A stretch of 64,000 bases of DNA, taken from contig JAJEKV010000195.1 in the NCBI GenBank assembly GCA_021234155.1, positions 327,635-391,634 on the forward strand, written 5' to 3'. How positions within the stretch are numbered: position 1 is the first letter of the stretch; each line of letters begins with the position of its first letter. The position numbers and the translations under genes were made by a program. Source of the DNA: Isoetes taiwanensis. Lineage: Eukaryota; Streptophyta; Lycopodiopsida; Isoetales; Isoetaceae. The notes under the pieces were generated by a model. It was not told the origin of the DNA, did no database searches, and was given only the letters and a program-made list of their open reading frames with translations. Positions 1-11,138 of the stretch are shown piece by piece.

Positions 1-1283
1 AAAAGGAAAAAAACAAATTCAAAAAACATTGGCAAGTTCATAAATAACATATAAACCATCAAATATAGCATAAATCCCATAATACGTTAAAACGAAAAGT
101 TCCAATTTTATTTTATTTTTTTCGATACAAAACGTGGCCACGATAACATCATCTCTTCAATATCTTCCTAAAAGCTTACTGCACTACAATGATACAAGAC
201 AAAATACATGACTAGATTGATCAGCTCGACAGGTCATATGATTTGCTATTCTGCAAATCATATTTTAATCAGTTGTGAAACCCTACCAAATCCGCGCAGA
301 AATTTACTTTTTTGACTCAGAAAACTTAACCAAATATGAGAATATCATACATCATCAGAAAGATCCTAGAAAGTGCTTTTCAATGCAATAAAAAACACAC
401 AAAACGGAATCCAAATGCAAAAGTTATGATAAAAAACATATTACCATCTAATTTGCACTTCGGAAAAAGGTATCCAGATTGAAAAGTACAAAAAACAGGT
501 ATCTATCTTGATAGATCTGGGTCATATCATATGCCAATGGAATGCGCTCTCTGTATAAACTTTCCAAAGAGCCCAAGATCATCTGAATCTGACCTCTGTA
601 GCTCCAGTATGAGCACGAAAATAATTTTGACATTCTCTCTCTAGAGCTTCCCTTCTTTATCTATTTTTTGGTGACTTAGATATTACATACAATGGTTTGA
701 TAAAAAAGAAATTCTCATAAAATCTTATTTTTGATTAAAACCTTTTTTTCCCAAACAAATATTTGTAAAAAGCATTTGCAAACGTAATGAGATGTGAGAG
801 ACCACCATAGTAACCACATTATTTAAAAATAAATTCATCGTCCGCAAATTGAATAGCATCGAGCTCATTATTTATGTCATTTACTTCTTAATCTTAAATA
901 AGACCTTCAACTACTTCTTCACAATATCAATTCTCTCTTACCTCAACACACATGTCCTCAATGACTTAATGATTTAATGCGCTTTATAATTTTTATTTTA
1001 GAGAATAAGTAGCACCAAAGGGGGGTATCATGACGGGAGAAAAAGGGAAACAGAAGAAATGTTTGGAAGAGACTTCAGAATTTGACCTTACTAGGCAAAG
1101 CAAATGGAGGTGACAGTTTGATCATCGACCGAGCAAAAAGCAACAGAGTTAATGTTTGGAAGAAGGTTAAATATCAGCTAGGGTTGCATGTCGAGTAAGA
1201 CATCTCTTGCACCTTGTTGTGCCCCCAATAATAGAAGAGGGCAGAAAGAAAAAGGAAAAGTTGGAAAAGTGAGGCAAGAGCAA

Positions 1284-1480
1284 GGCATTCAAACCCATTC
1301 ATGTCTTGCTCTATTCTGAGTGATTGCAAATACTATATCAGCCAGAACAATATCAGGTCCATGATGTTATTTTGTCCTTGTTCCTTAAAAGGCACTCAAA
1401 CTTGTTCACGTCTTGGTCTATATGACTGACTGCAAAATTACAGAGTAATATCATGTCCATGACGTCATTGCTCCTTAGAC
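1284..1480. repeat. Diverged tandem duplication, period about 107 bp
   Basis: Two adjacent copies start at 1284 (GGCATTCAAACCCATTCATG) and 1391 (GGCACTCAAACTTGTTCACG) and both run on to an 'AATATCA.GTCCATGA' block. The copies are clearly diverged, so this is an old duplication. No coding frame is preserved. Confidence 0.55.
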
Positions 1481-2433
1481 CATATGCTAAGCCCTAAATA
1501 TTTCCAAGTGGCTGTTCATAAACTAAAAGTGAATACATACCTTAGTTTTTGACAAAAGCATTGCAGCAGAAATGCCAGAAATTTCCAAGCAGCAGTTTTA
1601 GGCAGTAGAAGAAAATGTGGCATACAAATTTGAAAGCTGGAAGATTTTGGTGACAATTGCTGAATCTCAAGCATCATCAAGGCTCAACAACGAAATTGGA
1701 ATACAATATACGCACGGCTCAGGGAAAGAATGAGTGCAGTCCTGTTTGTGATGTATATATAATTTTGAAAATTTAAGAAAAATTCCAGAAGTTGAATGTT
1801 GGATTAACTTGCCCATTGTTGCATTGCAGAAGCAAAACATATTTTTGCAAAGGAACGATAATCTCTTGTGCTCCAAAACAGGCCAGATTTGTCAGTCCGT
1901 TAATGATGTTGCTAGGTAACAGGGACTGTAGCATGAGCATAATGTCAATGTGTTTCCAAGGATTTACAGATTGTTATTATGCAAGTTTGTCATTCCAGAA
2001 CTTCTCGAGAGTTTCCCATGCCCTGTTTTTTTTTTAAATATCAAATTTGTCTACTATGCTATATTGGTTAGTTTCCACTCGTATGTGGTCATGGGTTTGC
2101 TTAAGGTTAACTAAAGTAGTCTGCATACCTGATCAACTGCTACACCATTTACAAAATCATTGTCAATAATATCACTTACCAACGGACCCACGAGATCTCC
2201 ACTTTGCAATGCATCCAGTGATATGCACTCATCTAATTCCTTCTGCAAATTTCTCTAACAATACTCCCATGTCCCTTGCATATGCTCTCCATGTAGCCTT
2301 GTGCTTGAGGGCAAATCGTTCTGGTGTTCTATGCGGCAAAACCATCCCAGCATTAGAAATTCTAGGACTATGTGCCTTTTTACGCTCACCACCGAATATG
2401 AGGAAAGAGACCAGGTTATTATGCATAACTCTT

Positions 2434-2535
2434 AAAATATGCTCTTGTTAGAGAATATCCCAAGGATTATTGCCACGACTCTTTAAATATTCTCCTCTCA
2501 GAGAATATTCTAGTTATTACTGCCCTAATCACTTG
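2434..2535. repeat. Diverged 51-bp tandem repeat, two units
   Basis: Units 2434-2484 and 2485-2535 share the pattern TAAATAT..CTC....AGAGAATAT followed by ATTA.TGCC and a CTT end. A partial third AATATGCC block follows at about 2537. Function unknown. Confidence 0.45.
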
Positions 2536-2574
2536 AATATGCCATATGGCACGGGAATATGCCGTTATATTGGA

Positions 2575-3000
2575 CAAGGGTCCTCTATTCTCGCCCCTTT
2601 TTTTCTAGGGCCTTGAAATTTCGCCCCAAAACACCCTGTTCTTTCAAGCCGAAAAATTCACTTGATCTCCACCTGATTGCAGCGCCTGATTTGCCGTCTC
2701 AGGTTAAGCGGACATTTGGCGGTCGTCCAGGTTCGGTGGCCCTCCGTGAGTCTGCTTGGAAAAGCAATAGGAAAAGAAAAAATTGGGGCAAATTTCAAGC
2801 CCCCTTTTTTTTAGTGGTAGAATTTTCGTCGGGCCGGGGAAAATTTAAACTTGAAATTTTACGCGACGCCAACGAACTGGTGGCGCCCGCTTCGTGGCTC
2901 CGCCACTCGCGGCTTGCCAGGTCAGCTAGCGGCCGCCAGAAAATTTCTTCGCGAAATTTTCTGCTGACGAAAATTTCTACTTCCAAAAACTTTATCCGTT
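2575..3000. other. GC-rich island with repeated AAATTT motifs and hairpins
   Basis: This stretch is much richer in CpG than its flanks. It carries many AAATTT or AAAATTT motifs in both orientations. A perfect 10-bp stem with a 5-nt loop lies at 2938-2962 (AGAAAATTTC, loop TTCGC). A longer-range inverted repeat pairs CTTGAAATTTCGCCCC near 2615 with GGGGCAAATTTCAAG near 2785. It could be a CpG-rich promoter or a small decayed inverted-repeat transposon. No target duplication was found to settle this. Confidence 0.3.
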
Positions 3001-4474
3001 CTTCGAATCAGACCCACCCAAATCTTTTCTTCTTCTTCTTTACATTGTTTGGGCTCAATTTTCTTCTTCTTTTTCTTCGGGATTTGAAGCAGGCAGAGAG
3101 GGCATCACTTTAAATGTTTTTCATTACCATCAATGTTTTTTTTTCTTTATTCTCTACTATGGCATGCGGAAACATAACAAGGCATCAACATGCAACATGT
3201 CATGTTCATCAATCAACAAGTCGTGCTACATAAATGATGCAAGCATGTAAGTGAAGTGAAAAACATGATCAATAATGGTAAATAATAAAGCCTAATAGAC
3301 AAATAATCATACGTAGATTTATGCATATTAACCTTTGTCTTTCATGCTACAAATTAACAAAACGATGGTTATAGCAAATTGATAAGCAAAAAGTTCAAAA
3401 AGTTTTGCATTTCTTTTGCATTTGATATGATATGAGTTACCAAACCCATAAGTCTAAGGAAAACTAGACCCGATTTGATATCCAAGAAATGGAAGAATTA
3501 AGGATGATAAGCATTGTACAAAAGCTAGATCATCAATGGCGTACTTCTGATTTGCAAGTTGTATAATAGATTCATAATATGATGACATATTATGATGAGA
3601 AATAATAAAAAAACATATGGCAATTCCTCACCTTATGCCAAGATAAGACACCTTGAAAATAAGGATAATGGGAAATATGGAGAGGAAATGACAATGGTTT
3701 TAAGAAAAAAGAGGCAACAAGGTTTTAAGCGAAAGGAGGCAACAATCAACAAGCGACAGAAGACTAGGATGCACCTGCAAGTGGAGAAAAAAGGAATGCT
3801 ACCATGATGGAAGGAATTATTGTCAACATAATGATGGAGGATATGAAAGAAACCCCTAATGGTGAAGGATGTAGCAGATGATCCTGCAAATGAACGGGAA
3901 ACAAAATTCAAAAATACGTGCTGCCATGATGGTATGAATGAATGGCAGCTCTAAGTAAGGATAAACACGTGGTGCCACTTGGAAGCAGACGAAATGAGTG
4001 GGGAAGAGTAGGTAAAACCTGCAAATGGGAGTAGAAACGTATTGAAAAAACCTCGTTTACCATGTGGCGGCATGTGAAGAATTGAAAATGAACTGCACAT
4101 AATGACGGATGAGAGAAGAGAATGAAAAATTGGCAAATAGAAAAGAGGTCGAATGTGCAGATTTAACTAGATACCCAAAAGAAGATTGTAAAAATACCAA
4201 TAAACCCTGTAAAATACAATATTGTTAAGTGAATTCATTATACAGAATACCAAATGATTTGTAATGCAGATTTTCAACTTAAAGGCCCAATACTTTTTTT
4301 GATAATATCCGTTGCAATGGTTGGTCAATTCTTGCTGAGAATTCAGATCTTGTAGCCAGCAACGTAATGACCTTCCCATAAATTATCAAACTCGGCTGAT
4401 GTAAGAACGAGAACTTTTCCAAGATCCCAGGTTTGCAATCTATTATTCGCTTTAAAAATAGCTTGCACATTCCA

Positions 4475-4480
4475 TTTATT
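4475..4480 (-). terminator. Possible polyadenylation signal of the NET gene
   Basis: The plus strand TTTATT reads AATAAA on the minus strand, about 95 nt past the NET stop codon, a normal distance for a plant 3' UTR. Such hexamers are common in AT-rich DNA, so this is only a candidate. Confidence 0.3.
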
Positions 4481-4575
4481 GAGTTTATAAAACAAACTTT
4501 CAAGTAAGCAAGAATAGGAAATCCAGAAAAATCTGAGAAAAACTGGTGGCGAAACTATTCTCATCTCCAACGCAA

Positions 4576-7500
4576 TCACTGCACTTCAAGATATTGTTCT
4601 TGAGATGGTTTGTACCAAGGAGCTAAATAAGATCTCCAAGTTGAAGGTGAATTTCTATACTTTATCCGCAACCGTACTTTCAAGGACCTGAGTGTCTCCT
4701 GTAATTTTTTGTCCTTCGCCTTAAAATATTCCAAGGAAAAGCAAAGTTGTCTAATGGCCTCTCGCTTTTCTTCTGCTACAATCCCCAAATCTTGCTTTTG
4801 CTTTTTGTTGTCTTCCTTCAGTATTTCTACCTGCTGATGCAAATTAGCAAGTTCTGAGCTCAACTTCTCTGTTCTCTTCTGGTGTTCTTCGATCTCCATT
4901 TGAGTTTTCAACTGCAGATTCTGTATCTGATCCTGTAGCCGCAATTGCTTTGCAGACATCGTGATCTTAAGTGCATCATATTCTATTTGTAGTGAAGAAA
5001 GATCCTCCTTAGCTTTCGTGGTGATTTCTTCAAGAACATTTTTCTCCTCAATAGTCTGTTTATAGGATTTATCTAAGTTGCTGCAATAATCTTTTAACTT
5101 TTGCAATTCTTCTTGAAGCTTCTTATCTTTAATTTGCAACTCAAACAATTGGTCAGTCTTAGCTTGTAGCATTTGCTGTAAATTCTTTTCATCTTCCTGA
5201 AGACGACGGATTTCTTTTTGGAGCTCGTCTATCTGTTCATTAGCTGACTGAATATTATCTCTAAATGACTTATTCTCATCCTGTAAGTTCTGTATCTCTT
5301 GCGATTTTGACAAGACTAGTCCATCAAGATTGTGTTTCTCCAACTGCACTTGTAAGAAAGCATTGTGCAGTTCATCTATCCTGGATTGGTAACAAATTTG
5401 TGTTGTTTCTTGCTTTGTGATCTCTTCTTCATGCCTTTGTATAATACTTTTCTTCTCCTGTATCACTTGGTCCAAATGCCCTTGTAGATTATTACTGCTT
5501 TCTTTCAAGCTCAGGATATGCAAGTCCTTGGCAGACATTTCAGTTTTAAAAGCATTATGTACTATTTGCAGAGCAGCAAGCTCTTCGCGAGCACTTTTTA
5601 TAACACCTTCGAGAAAAGTTTTCTCATCAATACTTCGTTTATGGGAATTGTCTAAGCTACTACAATACTCCTGCAGATTATGCAACTTCTCCTCAAGCGA
5701 TTTTACAGTGGTTTCCAATTCCAATAGTTGTTGACTCTTCACTTGAAGCATCTCCTCTGATTTTATTTTCTCTTCCTGCAAATAATGGATTTCCTGTTGC
5801 AACATAGCCATTTTTTCATGCTGTGAGTGAATATCATCTTGTAGAGCCTTATTTTGATTCCCTAGAACCTGGATTTCTTGTGATTTAGACAAAATTACTT
5901 CATCAAGATGTTGTCTTTCCAATTGTACATGTGAGACACGATCCTGCAAATCCTGTATTTTAGATATATATGAATCCTGTGCCACCTTCAACTTTCCAAT
6001 TTCCTCTTCATGCTTTTCTATTACACTTTCCTTCTCTTGAGCCATTTCATCCATATGCTCTTGCAAGTTCTTTTGTTCTTTCTCCAACTCCACAAAAAGC
6101 ATGTGTTTGGTAGACATTTCAGCCTTCAGAGCATCATGTGCTATTTGTAGAGTTGAAATCTCCTCTCGAGCACTATTGATAACCCCCTCAAGGTTTCTAT
6201 TCTCATCAATACTTTGTTTGTGAGAATTGTGTAAGTTGGTACAATGCTCCTCTAATTTTTTCAAATTTTCTTGCAATTCCTTGTAACTGATCTCCATTCT
6301 CAACTGCTCTTGACTGCTGGTTTGCAGCAGTTGCTGTGATTTCTCCTGCTCTTCTTGCATGCAATGGATATCGTTTTGCAACATAACTATCTGCTCATTT
6401 TTTGACTCGATATCACGTCTAAGAGATGTGTTTTCATCCTCTAAGACCTGTATTTTTTGTAATTTTGATGAGAGCATTTCGTTAAGTTTACAGCTTTCCA
6501 TTTCGACTTGTGAAACACTAGTTTGCAATTCATGGATCCTGAACTCGTAAGAACTATGCATTGATTCCCACGTTCTGATCTTTTCTGCGTGCTTCTCAAT
6601 AATACTTTCTTTTTCTTGGACAATGCTTTCCTTCTCTTGGAGCACTTGGTCTAAATGATTTTTTATATTGCTTCCTTCTGCTTCCAAGCTCTCAATACGC
6701 AAATTCTTACTAGAAATTAAAGATTTTAGTACATCATGTTCCATTTCCAGGGAATGAAGTTTGTCATGAGCATTCTTGATGACTCCTTCAAGGATAGTTT
6801 TCTCATCGATACTTCGCTTGTGGGAATTATCCAAGCTACTGGAATATTCTTGTGACTTTTGCAACTTCTCCTTTAGGTCCTTAATCTGGATTTCAAGTTC
6901 CAGCACTTCTTCAGCTTTGATTTGAAATACGTGCTGTAAATGTTCTTTATCTTCTTGCAGATGATAAATTTCTTTCTGGAGGATGTTCATCTTTTCATTG
7001 CCTGATAGTATATCATTTTGAAAAGACTTATTTTCATCCTCGAGCTTTTGTATTTCATGTGATTTTGATGAGACTACTTCGTCAAGCTTGTTTCTGTCCA
7101 TTACCATTTGGGAAATAACATTTTCCAGTTCCTTTATTCTCAACGTGTAAGAATTCTGTGTCATGAGGCTTTGTTCATACTCAGCCTGGGAACTCTTTAA
7201 CGAAATTTGCAGCTTATGGATTGTCTCCTCAAACTTCTCTTGATTAGCATGCACCTGAGCTTTTAAATCATGGTTTTCGTGCAGCAAACTTTGCCTTTCT
7301 TCTTGCAGTCTTTCCCTATTATTGACATGCATCCTAATTTCATCTTCAAGCTTATTCATACAGTCAAGCTTAACTGATGCTTCTAATTGAAGTGCCTGTT
7401 TTTCCTCTTCTAATAGGCTGGTTTCTCTTCTTAAATTACCATTTAACTCTTCCAGGGCTAGCATCTTTCTTTCTATTTCAAAAATCTGGGTTTCAGCTCT

Positions 7501-10500
7501 TTCCTTTTCCATCCTATCTATTTCAGACTTTTCCTGCAGATTTGAAAGTAACATTTTCCTCTTTTTTATCTCTTCTTCATGCACACACTTTTGATCTTTG
7601 ATGACTTTTAACAGCTCCACTTTCTCCTTCTCTATTATGTTCCATTGCTCTTGTATACTATTCTTTTCCGCTTCCAACTTCACAAGGTGCAAACTTTTAG
7701 AAGATACCTCAAGCTTGAGTTTATCGTGTTCCATTTGCAAGGACGATAGTTCCTCATGGACACTTTGTATGTCTGCTTCGAGCATAGCTTTCTCATCAAG
7801 ATGCTGCTTATTGAAATTTTCTAAGCTAGCATGATAATCTTGTAACCGTCGCAACTCCTCCTGCACCTTTTGTACCTCGTCAATCCCAACCTGAATTTTG
7901 CAAGTCATTTCCGCATTAGCTTTCTCCAAATTTTGGTTTTCTGATCTAAGATTTTCAAGAAGTCTACACTTCTCTGTCTCTTCAGACTGCAATCTATCTA
8001 TTTCATCCTTCAGCTTCATGACATTTGTCTCCAAATTGAGGATCCTATTCTCAAGGCCCATGATATGTGCCTCCTTTGCAGAAATATTATTCTTTATCTC
8101 ATCATATTCTCTCTGCAACTGGGCCAAGTCTGTTTGCTTCTTATTCAGCGCTTCTTCAAGGATAACTTTCTCGTCCATGTCCCTCTGGTGCGATCCTTCT
8201 AGACTCAGATAATTTGCTTGCATATCTTGAAACTGCTCCGTGAGCATTTCCAGTTCCTTTATTCTCAACGTGTAAGAATTCTGTGTCATGAGGCTTTGTT
8301 CATACTCAGCCTGGGAACTCTTTAACGAAATTTGCAGCTTATGGATTGTCTCCTCAAACTTCTCTTGATTAGCATGCACCTGAGCTTTTAAATCATGGTT
8401 TTCGTGCAGCAAACTTCGCCTTTCTTCTTGCAGTCTTTCCCTATTATTGACATGCATCCTAATTTCATCTTCAAGCTTATTCATACAGTCAAGCTTAACT
8501 GATGCTTCTAATTGAAGTGCCTGTTTTTCCTCTTCTAGTAGGCTGGTTTCTCTTCTTAAATTGTCATTTAACTCTTCCAGGGCTAGCATCTTTCTTTCTA
8601 TTTCAAAAATCTGGGTTTCAGCTCTTTCCTTTTCCATCCTATCTATTTCAGACTTTTCCTGCAGATTTGAAAGTAACATTTCCCTCTTTTTTATCTCTTC
8701 TTCATGCACACACTTTTGATCTTTGATGACTTTTAACAGTTCCACTTTCTCTTTTTCTATTATGTTCCATTGCTCTTGTATACTATTCTTTTCTGCTTCC
8801 AACTTCACAAGGTGCAAACTTTTAGAAGATATTTCAAGCTTGAGTTTATCGTGTTCCATTTGCAAGGACGATAGTTCCTCATGGACACTTTGTATGTCTG
8901 CTTCGAGCATAGCTTTTTCATCAATATGCCGCTTATTGAAATTTTCTAAGCTAGCATGATAATCTTGTAACTGTCGCAACTCCTCCTGCACCTTTTGTGC
9001 CTCGTCAATCCCAACCTGAATTTTGCAAGTCATTTCCGCATTAGCTTTCTCCAAATTTTGGTTTTCTGATCTAAGATTTTCAAGAAGTCCACACTTCTCT
9101 GTCTCTTCAGACTGCAACCTGTCAATTTCATCTTTCAGCTTCATGACATTTGTCTCCAAATTGAGGATCCTATTCTCAAGGCCCATGATATGTGCCTCCT
9201 TTGCAGAAATATTATTCTTTATCTCATCATATTCTCTCTGCAAATGGGCCAAGTCTGTTTGCTTCTTATTCAGCGCTTCTTCAAGGATAACTTTCTCGTC
9301 CATGCCCCTCTGGTGCGATCCTTCTAGACTCAGATAATTTGCTTGCATATCTTGAAACTGCTCCGTGAGCATTTTGATAGTAGCATGCACTTCTAGCAAT
9401 TCTTCAGTCTTATTTTGTACTATTTTGTTAAGTGTTTTTTTCTCTTCCTGTGCATTTTGCAACTCCCTTTTCATATCAGTTATTTCTTTCGACTCTGACA
9501 AAATCTCATCTTGAAGGCTCTTGTTTTCTTCTTGCATCTTGCTAACTAATTCTTGGAGGTCCTGTATTTCACGTTCTTTGCAGACTATTAATTGGTCGAG
9601 GTTATGTTTTGTGACTTGCAAATGTGACAAATCTTCCTCTAGTGTTTGTACCCTGGAAACATAAGTTTGTTCTGCCTCCATATGCTTCTGACACTCGGTC
9701 TCTAAGGTGTGTAACGATATGTGAAGAGCTGCTTTGAGTTTTTCCAAAGCCAAAACTTCAGCTTCAAGCGCAGAGACATGTAACTGCAGTTTTTCAATCT
9801 GATCAGTATGACACTTGATCTGATGATTCATGTCTTTCTCTTTTTCCTGTAGGCCTTTGTTTTCTTCTTCAGATCTCTCCAAAAGTTCATTTCTCTTTGA
9901 AAGCTCTGACCTTAGTGTTATGTGATCCTCCTGTATCTGCAAAATTTCTGCTCTAAGATGTTGCAACTTAGCTTCAGATTGCTTAAGCTGGTTCTCAATT
10001 TCATGTTTAGTGCTGCTCAGGTTTGAGATGTTAATCAATGCCTCATTTCCTTCAGTTTGCAGCTTTGCAATCTGTTGCTCATAACCCTTCTTTTCCATGT
10101 GCAAGGAAGAAACTTCACTCTTTAACTTTATAATCTGCTCCTCAAGCAATTTGCTGCACCCTGTTTGAGACTCTAATTCCTCCTTCAACTTAACAGATTC
10201 TTCGTTCCTTTCTCGGATCAGCTTCTCCAATTGCATGATTTTCTGTTCATAACCTCTCAATTGCGTTGAACCTTCATGAAGAGCATCAGCTAGATTAGTG
10301 TTATTTGCAACTAATCCCTTGTTTTCTGTTTCAAGAGTTGTAATTCGTTCTCCAAACTTATTCTTTTCAAATGTGAGATGCCTATTTTCTGTTACAAAGT
10401 TATCAAGCTGTTCCTGTAGCTCCTTTAATTTGTTTGCCATGACATGGTCTTCTTGCATTTGCGTTTCAGACCTTTCTAGTAAAATATTCTTCTCTCTTTG

Positions 10501-11138
10501 TAATCCATTTGCATTATTTCTAGAATTGCAGTCTGAGTCTGAATCTCCATCAGAATCAGAAGAGCTACCAGAGTCAGAGCTTGATGATGAAGAGTCGTTT
10601 TTCTTCTTCTTTAACCTTTTTTTCTCCGTTTTCAGCTTAGTTATAGACCCATCAGCACCCTCATTATCATTATCATTCTTGCTGTGAATTGAAGGTGAAG
10701 TCACATCTCCTTTGGCCCTTCTAAAGTGTATCCGCTTCCCAAAAGGTGACTCATCGGATGTCTCGGATACCTCTGATCGTGGACTTTGGACATTGTTGCG
10801 AATCGCTCCTGTCAAGTTATCATATCGTTCTGCAAGCGCCCTGTAGCAACGATAGAATTCTTCCACCATTTTCACAAGCTCAGGTCGTTTCTTGTAATAC
10901 ATATCTGCTCGTTTTGCAAAGGAATCAGCATCCTCTTCAATGAGCTTTAACATTGCACTTACTTTGGTATCCATATCTGTAAAGGAGGAATAACTCTGTT
11001 AGTGTAATGAAAAGTAGAACACTATTCATATTCATATAAGCACCACTTCTTACCTTTCAGGCTGTCTTCGAGCCATTTGGAATTCTTGGGACTAATGTGA
11101 CTATCCCACCACCAGGAATGAGAACGGCCACTCTTCAT
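4576..11138 (-). CDS. NET: NETWORKED-family actin-binding coiled-coil protein, two coding exons
   Basis: Plant NET proteins bind F-actin through an N-terminal NAB (KIP1-like) domain and link it to membranes through a long coiled coil. Exon 1 is 11054-11138 (28 codons plus one base) and exon 2 is 10976-4576. The 77-bp intron 10977-11053 has GT..AG ends and joins in phase to give ...LEDSLK-D-MDTKV. The start ATG at 11136-11138 gives [20 protein letters not shown], which carries the tryptophan cluster expected of the domain; starting at 10974 instead would lose it. The NAB domain spans about residues 7-85, including [21 protein letters not shown] Lys-rich stretch (about 143-154) and a Ser/Asp-rich stretch (155-178) follow, then coiled coil to the end. 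Total about 2161 residues, longer than typical NET1 proteins (about 1700, from memory). Part of the extra length is a 375-residue tandem duplication. Subfamily is uncertain: long as NET1, N-terminus also like NET4. Confidence 0.93.
5040..6845 (-). repeat. Diverged coiled-coil modules of about 190-200 residues in NET
   Basis: The C-terminal third carries a recurring landmark: [54 protein letters not shown] and [18 protein letters not shown]. These are encoded near 6835, 6235, 5657 and 5079, a spacing of about 580-600 bp. Each landmark is followed by similar LQ..HDALK.EMS.K and SKSQEIQ.L..EN blocks. The 1125-bp duplication carries shorter-spaced relatives ([18 protein letters not shown] and SLENFNK..DEKAML). 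The coiled coil therefore seems to have grown by repeated unequal exchange. Confidence 0.7.
7122..9371 (-). repeat. In-frame 1125-bp tandem duplication inside the NET coiled coil
   Basis: Copies 7122-8246 and 8247-9371 lie head to tail with a constant offset of 1125 bp (375 codons). The reading frame stays open through both. I count 11 amino-acid differences out of 375, so the copies are about 97% identical. The junctions share only ATTT microhomology. In the full protein the copies are about residues 564-938 and 939-1313. The scattered differences argue against a simple assembly stutter. Two haplotypes joined in tandem by the assembler remain possible. Confidence 0.95.

Larger units (their letters stand above)
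1..4470. other. Downstream flank of the NET gene, no recognised gene
   Basis: AT-rich sequence with frequent stops on all frames. It holds two short diverged tandem duplications and one GC-rich island, listed separately. The longest open frame (2559-3113, plus) coincides with the GC-rich island, ends in a low-complexity Phe/Leu run and resembles no family I know, so I do not call it a gene. I see no RNA gene here. Confidence 0.5.

Noticed and set aside
2559-3113. 184-codon open frame
   Set aside because: It coincides with a GC-rich stretch that lowers stop frequency, ends in a low-complexity Phe/Leu run and shows no domain.
5417-10943. Several plus-strand open frames opposite the NET gene, some occurring twice
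   Set aside because: They are antisense shadows of the coiled coil. The paired ones differ by exactly 1125 bp because of the duplication, and their Ser/Phe/Leu-rich composition is what antisense of Glu/Lys-rich codons gives.
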